NCBI GenBank assembly: GCA_013396635.1
Contig: WBMW01001305.1
Coordinates: forward strand, 1,228,201-1,292,200
DNA length: 64,000 nt
From: Penelope pileata
Taxonomy: Eukaryota > Chordata > Aves > Galliformes > Cracidae
Reading direction: 5' to 3'
The translations under genes were made by a program, and so were the position numbers. The notes beneath the pieces were generated by a model. That model searched no databases. It was not told the DNA's origin and saw only the letters and a list, made by a program, of their open reading frames with translations. Shown in pieces: positions 49,550 to 60,295 of this stretch (its first letter is position 1; every line of letters begins with the position of its first letter).

Positions 49550-50255
49550 TGGGTCTGTGTCCTCCCCTTGTGAGGGAGCTATAGGCCGCCAAGAGGCCTC
49601 TCAGTCTCCTCTTCTCTGGGCTGAACAAACCAAGAGATCTCAGGCACTCTTCATATGCTTTGCCCTCTAAACCCTTCACCATCATTGTAGCTCTTCTTTG
49701 GATGCTTTCCAATAGTTTTATGTCTTTCTGATATTGTGGTACCCAGACCTGCCCACAGTGCTCAAGGTGAGGCCACACCACACAGAGCAGAGCGCTTCCC
49801 TTGCCCGGATGGCAGTGCCGGGCCTGGGGCACCCCAGGGTAGGGCTGGCCCTTCTGGCTGTCAGGGCACGCTGCTGGCTCACATTCAACTTGCTGTCAGT
49901 CACAACTCCCCGGATCCCTTTCCGTGGGGCTGCTCCCCAGCTTCCCATCCCATATTCTGTACATACATCCAGGGTTGCCCCAACCCATGTGCAGAATCTG
50001 ACATTCGCTATTGTTAAACTTTGTGTAATCTATGATTGCCCAGCATTCCCATTTGTCAAGATCTCCCTTCAGGGCCTCTCTGCCCTCAAAGGGGTCAACA
50101 GCTCCTCCCAGTTTAGTGTCATCCACAAACTTACTCAGTATACCTTTGAGTCCTGCAGCCAGATCATTTATAAAAACAGTAAGGAGAACTGGCCCCAGAA
50201 AATGAGTCCTGGGGAATCCCACTAGTACCCTTTGAGCCTGACCTGTAACCCATTG
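49550..50255 (-). mobile_element. CR1 LINE fragment: decayed reverse transcriptase C-terminus
   Basis: Minus-strand frames read, in order, recognisable pieces of the CR1 ORF2 product. They are VFINDLAAGLKGILSKFVDDT (with the RT palm FxDD signature) and KLGGAVDPFEGREALKGDLD (50276 frame), VTDSKLNVSQQ and RPGTAIRAREA (49948 frame), then PHLEHCGQVWVPQYQKDIK, LLESIQRRATMMVKGLEGKA and YEECLRSLGLFSPEKRRLRG (49832 frame). The three pieces lie in different frames, so at least two frameshifts exist and the element is dead. The upstream RT and endonuclease are missing (5' truncation). The usual CR1 3' UTR with its ATTCTATG tail is not seen below about 49550, so the 3' end is also lost or too diverged to see. 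Confidence 0.9.
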
Positions 50256-50260
50256 TACAA

Positions 50261-50312
50261 TATCGTACTGTATCATGCTGTATCATACTATACTATCATA
50301 CTATCATACTAT
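50261..50312. repeat. Short 10-bp/8-bp tandem repeat
   Basis: Three 10-base units (TATCGTACTG, TATCATGCTG, TATCATACTA) are followed by 8-base units of the type TACTATCA. The array directly adjoins the truncated 5' end of the CR1 fragment. Confidence 0.85.
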
Positions 50313-51499
50313 AAACTCCAGAAGAACTTTATTTGCTTTTTGTCTATATGAAAGAGGTCCTTCCTTTTCCAAAGCTTCAGTCGTTTGGTTAAGCCCTTTT
50401 CTCAAACTAGTGGGTGAGTACCAGCAAGCAGTGATGCTCAGTGGCTTCTAGAACACCAAAGTGAAGACATAGCCAAGTATCTCCGAAACACAATTTGTGC
50501 ACATGAAACTCAGCTGGGTAAACGGGCATGTGGTCTTTGCCTCCATGAAAATAGTGCAATGTAATTGCACCAATATAACATGTTTTCCAATAACAGTGCA
50601 AACTACTTCTTCAAGTCAAGACATTACTATAAAATTCTGTACATCTGAAGTCTTATGCTGCTGAGACCGCACACAGATCTTGGCTGCTGCTGCAGAAATG
50701 TGAGACTGGGGCTAAGGGCCCAGTGCACTGATGCTGCTGGCAGGATCCTGCCTCCTGCAGCCACGCTCCCTGCTGCCCCACAAGGAAACCCACATTCCCA
50801 TCCATGAAGGGTTTCCCTGCTGTGATCCTGTCCAAAGCACATTCATCTGGCATGAATGTGCCATGTGATGCTTGTTTATTTGCTGCTCTTCATTTGTTTT
50901 GCTGCTGCTGTTACAAACAGAAGAGAGACCCAGCAAAGGTTCATTGTAGAGGCTGATGGGCCTTCTCTTGGATTCCTCTGAATATCTTAATGACAGTTCT
51001 TTATCTTCAGCTCCTGCACGTCCGAGGGGCCGTGCTGCTGAGAGAAAGGGCAGGGGTGAGGTCAGTGCTGCAGCCATGCTCTGACAGTGACTCCTACAGC
51101 AGGCAGCTGTGGACTGGCAGAGAAGGAGTGATGCTCTCACAAAACTGTTTAAAGGGTTTAAAGGGGAGAAACCAACCAGTTGTAGCCTCTGAGACAGTTT
51201 TTGCATTTTCAATGAGATACAGCAAATAAAATTCAGTTATTCTGTAAATAACAAGAGTAGATGGTTGCCTGGGACTGGGTAGGGATGGGAGGTTATCAGC
51301 TGCAGTCTGGGGGAAACAAGTTGTTGGTTGGTTGTGTGGTTACTGAGGCTGATCTCAAAGGGCCACAGGTGGAAGGAGCAGACAATGCCTTTACCTAGGA
51401 CATTACCACTGACCAGTTTCCACCAGCAGTCAGTTTCCCTTGAATTCAACTTGTGTTTGACACGCTGTCTGCAGGCTGGGCATTTACAAGGGCCCCTCG
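50313..51499. other. Intergenic, upstream flank of the CpG island
   Basis: No gene recognised. Open frames such as 50712-51212 minus (166 codons) have no identifiable domain. Base composition rises toward the island. Confidence 0.55.
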
Positions 51500-52240
51500 G
51501 TGACTTACAAGCAAGGCCTGCGCGCCTTACAGCGTTTCCGCACAAGGTGTCCTCGGTGGGGACGGTTCTGCGGGAGGCATTGCCGGCATCCCGAGCAGCC
51601 CCGGGCGGGGCGGGCAGCGGCCCGAGCGCTGGGCACCCCCTAGCGGGGCGGCGGCCACGCATTGTCTCCCGGCGGGGTGGGGCTTCTCGCTGCCGTCTCT
51701 CGGCCGGGCCGGGTCCCGCGCAGCTGCCGCGGCGGCTCCAGGGGAAGGAAGGAGGGAGGGGCGGGCGGCTCCGTGCCCCGCGGGCGGGCGGCAGCGCGGA
51801 GGCGGGCCGGGAGCCGCCGTCTCTTTGCCGGCGAGCCCGGGTCGGAGCCCTCCCCGGGGCCAGCGCGGAGCTCCGAAGGCGGCTGAGCGCGGCCGNGCGG
51901 CTGCCCGCTGCCTGCCCGCTGCCTGTCCCTCCGCGGCACGGGGCGCGGCGTGTCCCGGCCTCGCGGCGGGGCCCTCCTGGGCGGGGATCGGCGCGGCCCA
52001 GGGGAGCGGGTGCAACAGGTCCGGGCTTTGTCCGCGCCGCCGCTACGGACGTGGCCGCGGCGGGAGGGGCTGCCGGGTGGCCGGCGCCCGCCTTTGTGCG
52101 GGGAGCTCGGGGCTGTTGCCCGGCTGCTCGGGGGGCTGCCCCGAGCCGCTCAGCGCGGCGGCGAGGAGAGCCCCGGCCCCGCCTCGTGTCAGCGTGGAAG
52201 CGCTGCCCGGCCCGGAGCTGGGGCTGCTCGGAGCCCCGGT
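51500..52240 (+). promoter_or_regulatory. SESTD1: CpG island promoter, probably of SESTD1
   Basis: About 740 bases are extremely GC-rich and dense in CpG, in contrast to the AT-rich DNA on both sides. Several GC boxes (GGGGCGGG) are present, for example near 51605 and 51757, and no TATA box is evident. One undetermined base lies at 51896. SESTD1, a cytosolic SEC14 and spectrin-repeat protein that binds phospholipids and TRPC4/5 channels, is the next gene after ZNF385B, in the same orientation, in other amniotes. The island therefore fits its promoter. This is inference from gene order: no SESTD1 coding sequence is visible in the window. CpG-island promoters are often bidirectional, so an antisense transcript is possible. 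Confidence 0.6.
51633..51648 (-). promoter_or_regulatory. Candidate CTCF motif (reverse)
   Basis: On the minus strand the sequence is CCCCGCTAGGGGGTGC, which matches the CTCF core CCRCTAGGGGGCGC except for T in place of C near the end. It lies inside the CpG island and points back toward ZNF385B. Confidence 0.45.
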
Positions 52241-52352
52241 TGCCATCTCTTTGATTTTTGACAGGTCCATTGTCTGGTGCTTCTGGCTCTTCCTCCCCGT
52301 CATTGTAGTGCCTCGTGCTCCCCATTCGTAGAGCTTAGGTAGGCAGTTGCAG
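52000..52352 (+). other. SESTD1: Candidate non-coding first exon of SESTD1 (start approximate)
   Basis: On the plus strand the CpG island is followed by a strong 5' splice site, GCAG|GTGAGA, with the exon ending at 52352. A weaker alternative is TTAG|GTAGGC at about 52338. Beyond it the sequence becomes AT-rich and intron-like. SESTD1 in other species has an untranslated 5' exon before a long intron, as I recall, which fits. The transcription start is not visible, so the start given is only a placeholder within the island. Confidence 0.35.
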
Positions 52353-55300
52353 GTGAGAGATATTCTAAAGCACTTCTGAACGATATACGTTGCTGTATGG
52401 AGCAACGGTTTGAGAATGGAGTAGATTGCTGCAGTATGGTTCTTTTGTTTTTCCTTTTTTTGTGTGTGTGTTTTTCTTTCAATGAGCACAGCTGGCGATG
52501 CTTACATGGGTTGGTATCAGGAGATGCTCTTGTCAGTTGCTCTTTCATCTTTGTCCCAAAGGAAATACGGCCCTCTGCATTTCTACTATTGCAGAGTCTG
52601 TATTGTCCTAATGATTAGATGCTGACTTTGTTCACTCATTAAAATTCCTCGTGATGAGGAAGCACTATTTTTTTTTTTTTCCCCCTCCTTTCCCCATTCT
52701 GTGATGCTTTCTGCTGAGGTTCAGTGCATGGTAAATAACAAATGCCATGGTTACGTTCCAGGAACAGCTATGGTGGTGAGTTTGTGTGCTAGTACAGGTT
52801 CTCATGTTTCAGAAGGTGTGTGTTTTCTTAGTCCTGCCCTTGCTTTTGTACCAAGCATCAACTCAGTGAGAGGGGAAAGGGAAGGTGGACCACAGAGCAG
52901 AACTGGAGCTTGGTCAGAGAGGCCTGTGCGTGCCTGGAAGGTCCTGATCCTGCTTTGTTTTGTGGGGAAAATTAAAACAAACAAATCTGGAGACAGTTAC
53001 GGTGATTTCAGTGATGGGTTTGGGGATTTGGTATGATTCTTTACCTTTTAAGTTGCTGCTTCTTGAAGAATTGCATAAAATCATCTCAGCAACAATAACT
53101 GATATCTTGTTTGCAGTACGGATGATCTGTAACATTTTTGTGAGAAACGAAAGTTAGGAAAATTTTAGTTGTCTGATAAGAAGCAGTACCCTGATGTCTC
53201 CATGAGTTATAAGCCCTATTTCTGAACTAGGTGTGGAATCACTTTTCTCAGTAAAGCTTACGCTAACAGGGAAAATGCATGTGGTTTTGGTGTTGATTGC
53301 TGTTTTCTAGCAGCAGGCTAAAAGGAATAAGGTCAATTTCAGGTCAGTGTCAGTTTCCTGCTGCTTGGGAGGGACAGTAGGGAGAGAACAGGACATGGTT
53401 GTGGAATAGACAAAATGTGTCAGTGGTGAGCTTAACTGTGATGCTACACAACTGCCAAAGTCCATAGGGATGGAGTGTGAGGGGGGTGATGAGTGGCTGG
53501 CGAAATACAGAGCAGTAGGCAGCTCCAGATAAAGCAGGTGAAGCCTGCCCTTGGCTCTGGTGGGGTAAGGAACGATGTCTCTGGACTTGCACAGCACAGC
53601 TGCTCGCGGTCTCTCGAGCACTTGCTGTTGATACTCTTGTCCCTGATCTATGGGTGTGTACTCTCGCCTTCTTTTTGGTTTGTTTGCCCGCCTGGCTGGC
53701 AAACTTCTTGTGATATCACTCTTGGTGAGTTTAAAATTTGTTCTGAGAGAGGGCGTTGCAATGGCTGCGGCAGCTTAGTAAATGTAAAACCTGTGAAACG
53801 CATTTCACATATTGGCTTCACCTGTAACACAGTAAACACAGGTTTGAGTTTGTTGGGTTTTATTGCTGGGTGCTATTAGATCACCACTACAAGGTTTTGT
53901 GCAAATCTTAAAGGATTTTTGGAGGTTTTTATTTGATCTTTTTATCCTGCATTTTCTATTAGGGGCTATTTCCATTTCAAGTTCAAATTCTAATTTGCTT
54001 TTTTATTTTATAGTGTTGTTTAACTTAATTCATAAGAGTACCTTCCTCATCTTTTCACAAACTTTTTTTTCCTTTTGCTTAAAACTCTGTGGATTACCTC
54101 TGCTTGAAAGCATAGTGCAAGGACTCTGGTTCTTGTTACTTTCCCACTGCTTCCGGTGCTGCCCCAGGAGCATTGCCTGCTAATTATAAACAATGTTGAT
54201 GTCTACCATATGTTTTGGTGGAAAATGCGGGATTCCTGCTGTCCCAGTCAACTTGAATGTCTGGTTTACCAACATTTGTGAATGTATAATGGAAAAACTG
54301 TTTCCTTTATCTTGTAGCTTTGTAATAAAACCCTGTTTTCAGTCTCCAAGAAAATAAAATTTTAGGTTGAATGTTAATGTCTAAAAAGTACAAATACTTT
54401 TTTTTATTATTATTATTTAAATTTGCAGGCTCTGGGATCTGGAGCTGAAACTTTAGCCCCCTACAGAAAGTGTTGTATTCCAATACCAATGGTAGGTAAG
54501 ATCAGTCAGTTCCAGAAATGAAGCTGTTAAAATCTTCATGTGTTCTATTTGGGCGTTATGAAGCTGATGAATACGCTGCCTCGAAAAATGTCTTTGCAGC
54601 TGATGTTGCACGGCTTTATTTAAGCAGTTGCTTGTGTCTTGTTTAACTTGCATACTTGTTCTTCATCTTGTTACATTGTAAAATCTTTAAAACATGTTAT
54701 AACAAAACCAAAGCTTCCTGCGGTTAGGATTAGACAGTAGAAAATAGTGCAGTTTGTGTTACTATGTTTCACATAGTGTTAGTGTCTCACACAGCAGCAT
54801 TCTCGAATGTGTAGCGGATGCTTAACATGTAAGCCTGGAGATAAGCAAATTCTAAAAAAGAGCTGTAATTGTAGGGAAGAGTAAGGAAGAAGTTTTAAAA
54901 GCATCAAGGTAAATTGTTGCTGCTCTGGTGTTGATAAGCTCATGTACAGAAGAGAAATAAGACTCAAGCACCTCAAGTGCATGTATTCTTTAGACTAAAT
55001 GAGAATGATTTTGAAGTGAGGATATCCTTACAGGAGGTTCTAAACTCAACAAGGAAGCGAGTGAAAAGGAATATGGAGTGGTGCTTTCCTGTTTGTAGGT
55101 GAGAAGATGAGCTGCAGCTTTTTGGACAAACTGAAATTTGGAATGCTGGGACAGAAAACCTGTTAGGAAGGAAATTGGAATAGTTAAGAGGCAATGAAGG
55201 TATGACCTAGGGCTTCACAGAAGCAATGATTCAAGGGAGGTGGGTGTAGGTGCATGCCAGGCTAAATTCCAGCAGCACAGGCAGAGCTGACTTAGAGTTG

Positions 55301-58300
55301 TGTTCTTAGAAAGATATCGAGGAAGGATAAATATAGACCAGACAAAAAGCAGAAAAAGGTGTTAAAGGAATAAGATGAATGGATTTGATGTCAATGTTTT
55401 GGTCATGAAATTATGTTATATGTCTGCACTTGAGAAAATAAATGGCCCATCTTAAGGGAGAAGAGGATCGGGACTGGCGTAACACATAGATGAACGGTGC
55501 CATGGCTTGCCTGCTTTTAGGTGTTGTTGAACACAGTGGTTTCTTTCTAACTGCTGTACTCTGAGTGTGAGTGTCTGTTCTCTCTATGCTAGTGTAGCGT
55601 TTGCTGATTGTTTCATGCAATGTTCTAATTCAGCCCTAGAAATTAGTATCAGTGGAAAATTAATGAACATGTTACACCGACACCAGATACTCCAGGTAGC
55701 AGTTTTTAGAGCTTGATTTTTTTACTCTCTAAAGCATGTGACCATCTATTTATTTATGATAGTAGGATGTTATACCCTTTATCATGAGGACGAGAGATGC
55801 TGTGGTTACCGTAGGTGGTTGCTGTGGCCGCTTTCATTTTGTGGTTTGGAGCTGAGATGTTCAGGATTTCTCACATGAGCACAAAAACTGAAGACAGCTG
55901 TGCAAGTTAAGGAAAGCTTTATTTCTTTCAGACATAGTGTCTCAAGGGCAGCGTAATTATTATGTATGGCAATGAATCTCTGTAGTTCTGAAATATTTTG
56001 AAACTTGAAAATGAGCTATTTATGACTCTGATCTGTAATATTTCAGTCTTCTCTTCTACTGTCATGTTTGCTTAAGATTAGCAAAGTTCTCTATTTATTC
56101 CTTACACGAGGGTTTTAATTATTATCCTCATTGTGTCTACTGTATGTGCTCTGGAGCAGGGTTGAGGTAGGGTGCTACTACCTTATATATTACTTCTAAA
56201 TATAGAGGGAATTGTTCAGGATGGTTAAAGACCTACATACAATCCTTTTCCTGAACTGGGAACTTCGTTTATCAGATATCAAACCTAAAGTTTAAGAGAT
56301 TTGTAAACAGTCTTTTTATTAGTTATTTGTTTTCTTTTTGTTTTGGGTCAGTTTTCTCTGCCTAAAAGGGGTAACTGCCTTTCTCTGCTGTAGCTGCGTC
56401 TGTGTTCCTCACTCAGCTTTCCTCTTGAACAATCCCTTGGCCCTCACTCCAGACTGTATCTGGCTTTCGGTTGAGAGGAGCCTTTCTTTTTGTTTCCACA
56501 CAATTATAGTGTCATACTGTCCTGAGAAATGATTCTGAGGGACTGAGCCACACGCGCTTGTAACCAATGCCAAGTATGTGTATTGTTCTGTGCTTGTAGA
56601 ACTAGATTGTTTTCTTATATAAATGTTATAAAAGGAACAAAAAGTTCTAATCTGGCACCCCAGAGGAAAGTTATTTTTCATTTGCTCCAGACTGCCAACA
56701 GTTGCACTCATCAGTGCAGCTGTTTGTCTCTTGACTTTGTATTTTGATTTGGCTGCTTATGGAATTGTCCAATCCCTTTCTTCCTACTGACTAGTTAGTC
56801 AGTTTTTAAAGTACTGAAGGCATAAGAGCTTTCTATGATCTTCCGTCGTGAACTGGTTTTGGTCAGATTTTTAAAGAATTGGTGATAAGGGACTTGTTTT
56901 GGACGCTCCCTTCATGCAAACTTTGGACTGTTGTGGTGGTGTTTTTTTTTTTTTTTTTTTTTCCCCCTTCAGTAGAGGAAGCTAGAGGAGGAATACGTCA
57001 TTTTATTCAGTGTTTTTTTCTGACCAGCAACAGAGACCCTCTGACCCTATCCTCTATGAGGATTTACAATCAGTGATTTGTTGTTTCCACATGATTTCCA
57101 GCTAAGTAACATTTTAAGAGCTGAACCTGTTTTTTATGGGTGTTAGGGAAGCGTCATGAGGAAGAAAAAATGTTTGTGTTATGCTTTGAACATCACATTT
57201 CAGTTGACCTATTGCTGTGTTCAAATAGCAAAGGGATGTAAGAGGCCACCTCCCATATTGCATCATTTTGCTTACACTGTGGTCACTCTATGCTCTGAAG
57301 TCAGCTGGGACTCTTCCAGATGACTGCAGCTACTGCTGCATTGGCTGCCTATTGCGAGGGAGGGAATAAAGTCAATCAGATTCTGCTGCTATTTGTGATG
57401 ACTCCCAAGAAGGGCAAGCTACGGAGTTTTACGGAAAGCCCTTGTGTTTACCTTTCTCTGTAGATGTAGCAGAAGAGGAAATACTGGGTCCATCCAAAAC
57501 CTGAGACTTTTTTTCCTTCTGTTGGATTAAAGAAGCCTGGAAACTGCTGTAATTTAGCATGTACTATATGTTTGGCTTGGCCTGGGGCTGGAAAGAGGTT
57601 AGAAAACTCCAGCAAGCTATAATTTTGTACATCACATGTTGTAACATTACAAACTTCTGTGTGTGTTTCTATGGGTTGGAGTTAGGCTACTGACTGTGGA
57701 CATGACCTCTGAATCCAAAGAAGCGCTGTCCTCTGAGAGCACACTAGTTGCTGCAGTCCTGTGCTTGCCGGTGTGTGCAAAGCCTGGGGTGTAGGTATCC
57801 TGTGTCGTGACTGTGGGTTGTTAGCTATATTGTTTCTGTGCTCTTCCTTCTTTTTTTCTCTTCCCTTTGACCTTTTCTCTAAGTCTGAAGAAAAGCTCTC
57901 ATTCTGTGAAATGAATTGTTGACTGAGATCAAAGTTAAAACTTAGGAGCACAGTGCCTTTTTCTTCTGGGATAGCTCGTATTCTCTGGTTGTTGTTGTGC
58001 TCTTGTATTCTCTTGTTCTTCGTTTGCTTGCTCACTATTCATCAGGTTGCTCATCACTTCTTTTTGCCACTCATCGTTTATTTCACTGCTCTCAGAATGT
58101 TGAGGGAGGGGGACAAAGGGTAGGAAATGAATACGGAAGATGGATTAAATAGAGGAGATGGTTATCAGAGACAACTCTTCCAAATTCGGCTGTTAACTGT
58201 AGTTAAACTACCAAGTGTACAAGTTAAGATTTGAATGTGCAGATGAAAAATGAGCAGGAGAAATGGAGTACTTTTTCCAGGCTTAAATTTGATATGACTG

Positions 58301-59552
58301 TGACTGTGCTTTTGGATGATGGCCTCACAAACTGTTGACAGAACGCTTAACCAAAAGTTGGGCACTTTTTTCAATCTGCATTTATCTGCTGTTGCAATTC
58401 ACAAGTTGCGGAGTTAGAGTACTAATAGAACAGACATTGTATGATTGCATTTTGCTTTCAAATTAAACAAGTTTATATACTGATGAAGTCTCCTGAGTCC
58501 ATAGTTCTTATATTCTTAATCCTTTGTTGATTGATTTAGTGTAAATCAACACTTTATGGAAGATTAGGAGTATTTTCTTCTTGTAGAATTCGAAACAATT
58601 TGAAAAACAATTTGAAAATGTGGCACAATATAAAATTTCAATGTTTTTTATTTTAACTGATAGTTTTGTCAAAAAGAGAAAAATAATCTATGACTGAACA
58701 AAACAGTTGGAAAAGCCAAAATCCTGATTTGATCTTTCTTAAATGGAATTATTTTTCTTTTTTGAAGTCTTAAAAGTTCTCTAATATTTAAAAAATAAAA
58801 ATAAAAAATGTTGTTCCTAGTGTGTTAGTTATCTACATTTGAGTACCTCGGCTGATGTTCATCCGTCAGGTTTTATTGTTACTTTTAGTCTGTCCAGCTG
58901 AGCAACCCAGTTCCATTTGCTCTTTGATTAGAGATAGAAGCAATGAATGAATGTTTACAGCTTTTTTTCCTCTTTCTGGGTAGGTTTAGTGTGCTTCTCT
59001 AATTCCCCTGGGGTATCAGTGATGGAGATATCTTTGTGTTCTCTCTGTGCCATTTAGGACATTGTTTCTCCTGTAGCTTTAATGGAATATGGAGTAATGA
59101 TCTATATAGGTAATTGTGATATTTAGCTTTCTCTCTGTCTCTTGCATATGGATTTTATTTGAGTGTCAGATGGATGAATGTTTTTTTTAAGCTGATCCAG
59201 GTTGTTTGGGCTAGTGCTTTGCAGGCTGAAGTTAGCACCTGAAAGAACTTTCATGCTGGCTTCAGAGAATGAAGCCAGTTTAGAATGCAGTTTAGAAGTT
59301 GACTTAATTTTTTTTTTTTTCAAGCTTATGTGATTGAGACTTTTTTTTGCTTTGCTTTGCTTTGCAATACTTCAGAATGTCTATTGTTGTTTGTGGTATT
59401 GTTTGTGCCTGGACTTGCAAGCTGCTACAGTTTTGAATCTAGCTGCCCATCTGCTCCTTGGCTATTTATAGGCAAATCTATGGAACTCCTTATATTCTCT
59501 CAAGTCTTCAAAACATTAATGAATTAAACATCACAATGCCCTTGTAAAAAGG
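52353..59552 (+). other. SESTD1: Probable SESTD1 first intron (5' part)
   Basis: AT-rich sequence after the candidate donor with no recognisable coding exon, including none resembling the SESTD1 N-terminus. It contains T runs at about 52670-52681 and 56942-56962 and one possible unclassified old repeat near 55060-55320. Open frames such as 53307-53702 minus and 57682-58035 minus have no recognisable domain. Calling it an intron depends on the SESTD1 assignment of the CpG island. Confidence 0.45.
55060..55320 (+). repeat. Possible ancient interspersed repeat, family not assigned
   Basis: The stretch 'gctgcagctttttggacaaa' and then 'acctgttaggaaggaaattg', 'gaatagttaagaggcaatga' has the wording and order of an old amniote repeat seen in mammalian introns. 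There the block reads roughly 'ccagttaggaggctattgca' followed by 'tccaggcgagagatgatgag'. I cannot name the family with confidence. Confidence 0.3.
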
Positions 59553-59740
59553 GAACTAATGTATAACATCTCCATTTTACAGATGGAGAGATTGAATGAA
59601 GACTAAAAGGGATAAGTGACTTACTGAAGGCCATATGTATATTTCATAGCAGAACAAGGAATGGAAAACAGATTTTTTTTTTTTTTTTGAGTTTTAGTCC
59701 TCTGTTCAGCAGACCAGCTACCCAGCTACTCTGTATTGCT
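59553..59740 (+). repeat. MIR-like ancient SINE relic
   Basis: The block 'tctccattttacagatggag' followed by 'gggataagtgacttactgaa' and 'ggccatatgtat' matches the central and 3' part of MIR ('ccccattttacagatgagg', 'gttaagtgacttgcccaagg', 'tcacacagc'). A degenerate 3' part ends near 'cctctgttcagcagaccagc'. A 16-base or longer T run (about 59672-59688) interrupts it. The element is diverged but in correct order. Confidence 0.7.
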
Positions 59741-60214
59741 TGGTATATGATGAGAAAATGATGAAATTACTCATTCTTTGAAACTTGCAAGAGGTATTTG
59801 TGTTTTTCCATTCTATAAAATTTTCTTGACAATTTGCTTACTGTCTCTCCAGCTTTTCTGCCTCCCCCAAACTATACCTGTTTTATTCAAGTGTATATTT
59901 TTCTCTTATCTCTCACTGGAACAATTCTTAAATGTTTAGGTTTAATATACAAATATTGTCTGGATTTCATCTTCCAATTTTTTTTTTGCAAAACTTTGAA
60001 AGAACAAATGCATTGTTGAAGGTGAACACTGATATTCATTTTAAAAACTTGAAAGCCAAGGTCATTCTAAACAAATTCAGTGAGGTCCTTCAGTGTAGTT
60101 CTTTCATTTTTAGCATGTTTCCTGTGTACATAAGTTTTTATAAGAGAGCCAGTTAAAATACTGTGTGCCAAGTAGGTTGGAGATGCATGGAGGTGAGCAT
60201 GGAGCTCTCTAGAT
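59741..60214 (+). other. Probable SESTD1 intron, nothing recognised
   Basis: AT-rich sequence between the two MIR-like fragments. No exon or repeat recognised. Confidence 0.5.
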
Positions 60215-60295
60215 TGTTTCTGACCTTGGGCAAATGTATTTAATCTCTAACTTGTTTTATAATCTCAAATTTAACAAATATAAAAGTTAGTCTCT
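60215..60295 (+). repeat. MIR-like SINE fragment
   Basis: 'tctgaccttgggcaaatgta' and 'tttaatctctaacttg' match the MIR segment 'tgtgaccttgggcaagtcac' and 'ttaacctctctgtgcc'. It is followed by 'ttttataatctcaaatttaa', which fits 'ttcctcatctgtaaaatg' poorly. It is in the same orientation as the fragment 600 bases upstream but represents an earlier part of the consensus, so it is a separate copy. Confidence 0.6.

Noticed and set aside
51237..52331. Long overlapping open frames on both strands across the CpG island (up to 362 codons minus, 308 plus)
   Set aside because: GC-rich DNA lacks stop codons by composition. The frames overlap on both strands, run through an N, are rich in Arg/Ala/Pro/Gly and match no known family.
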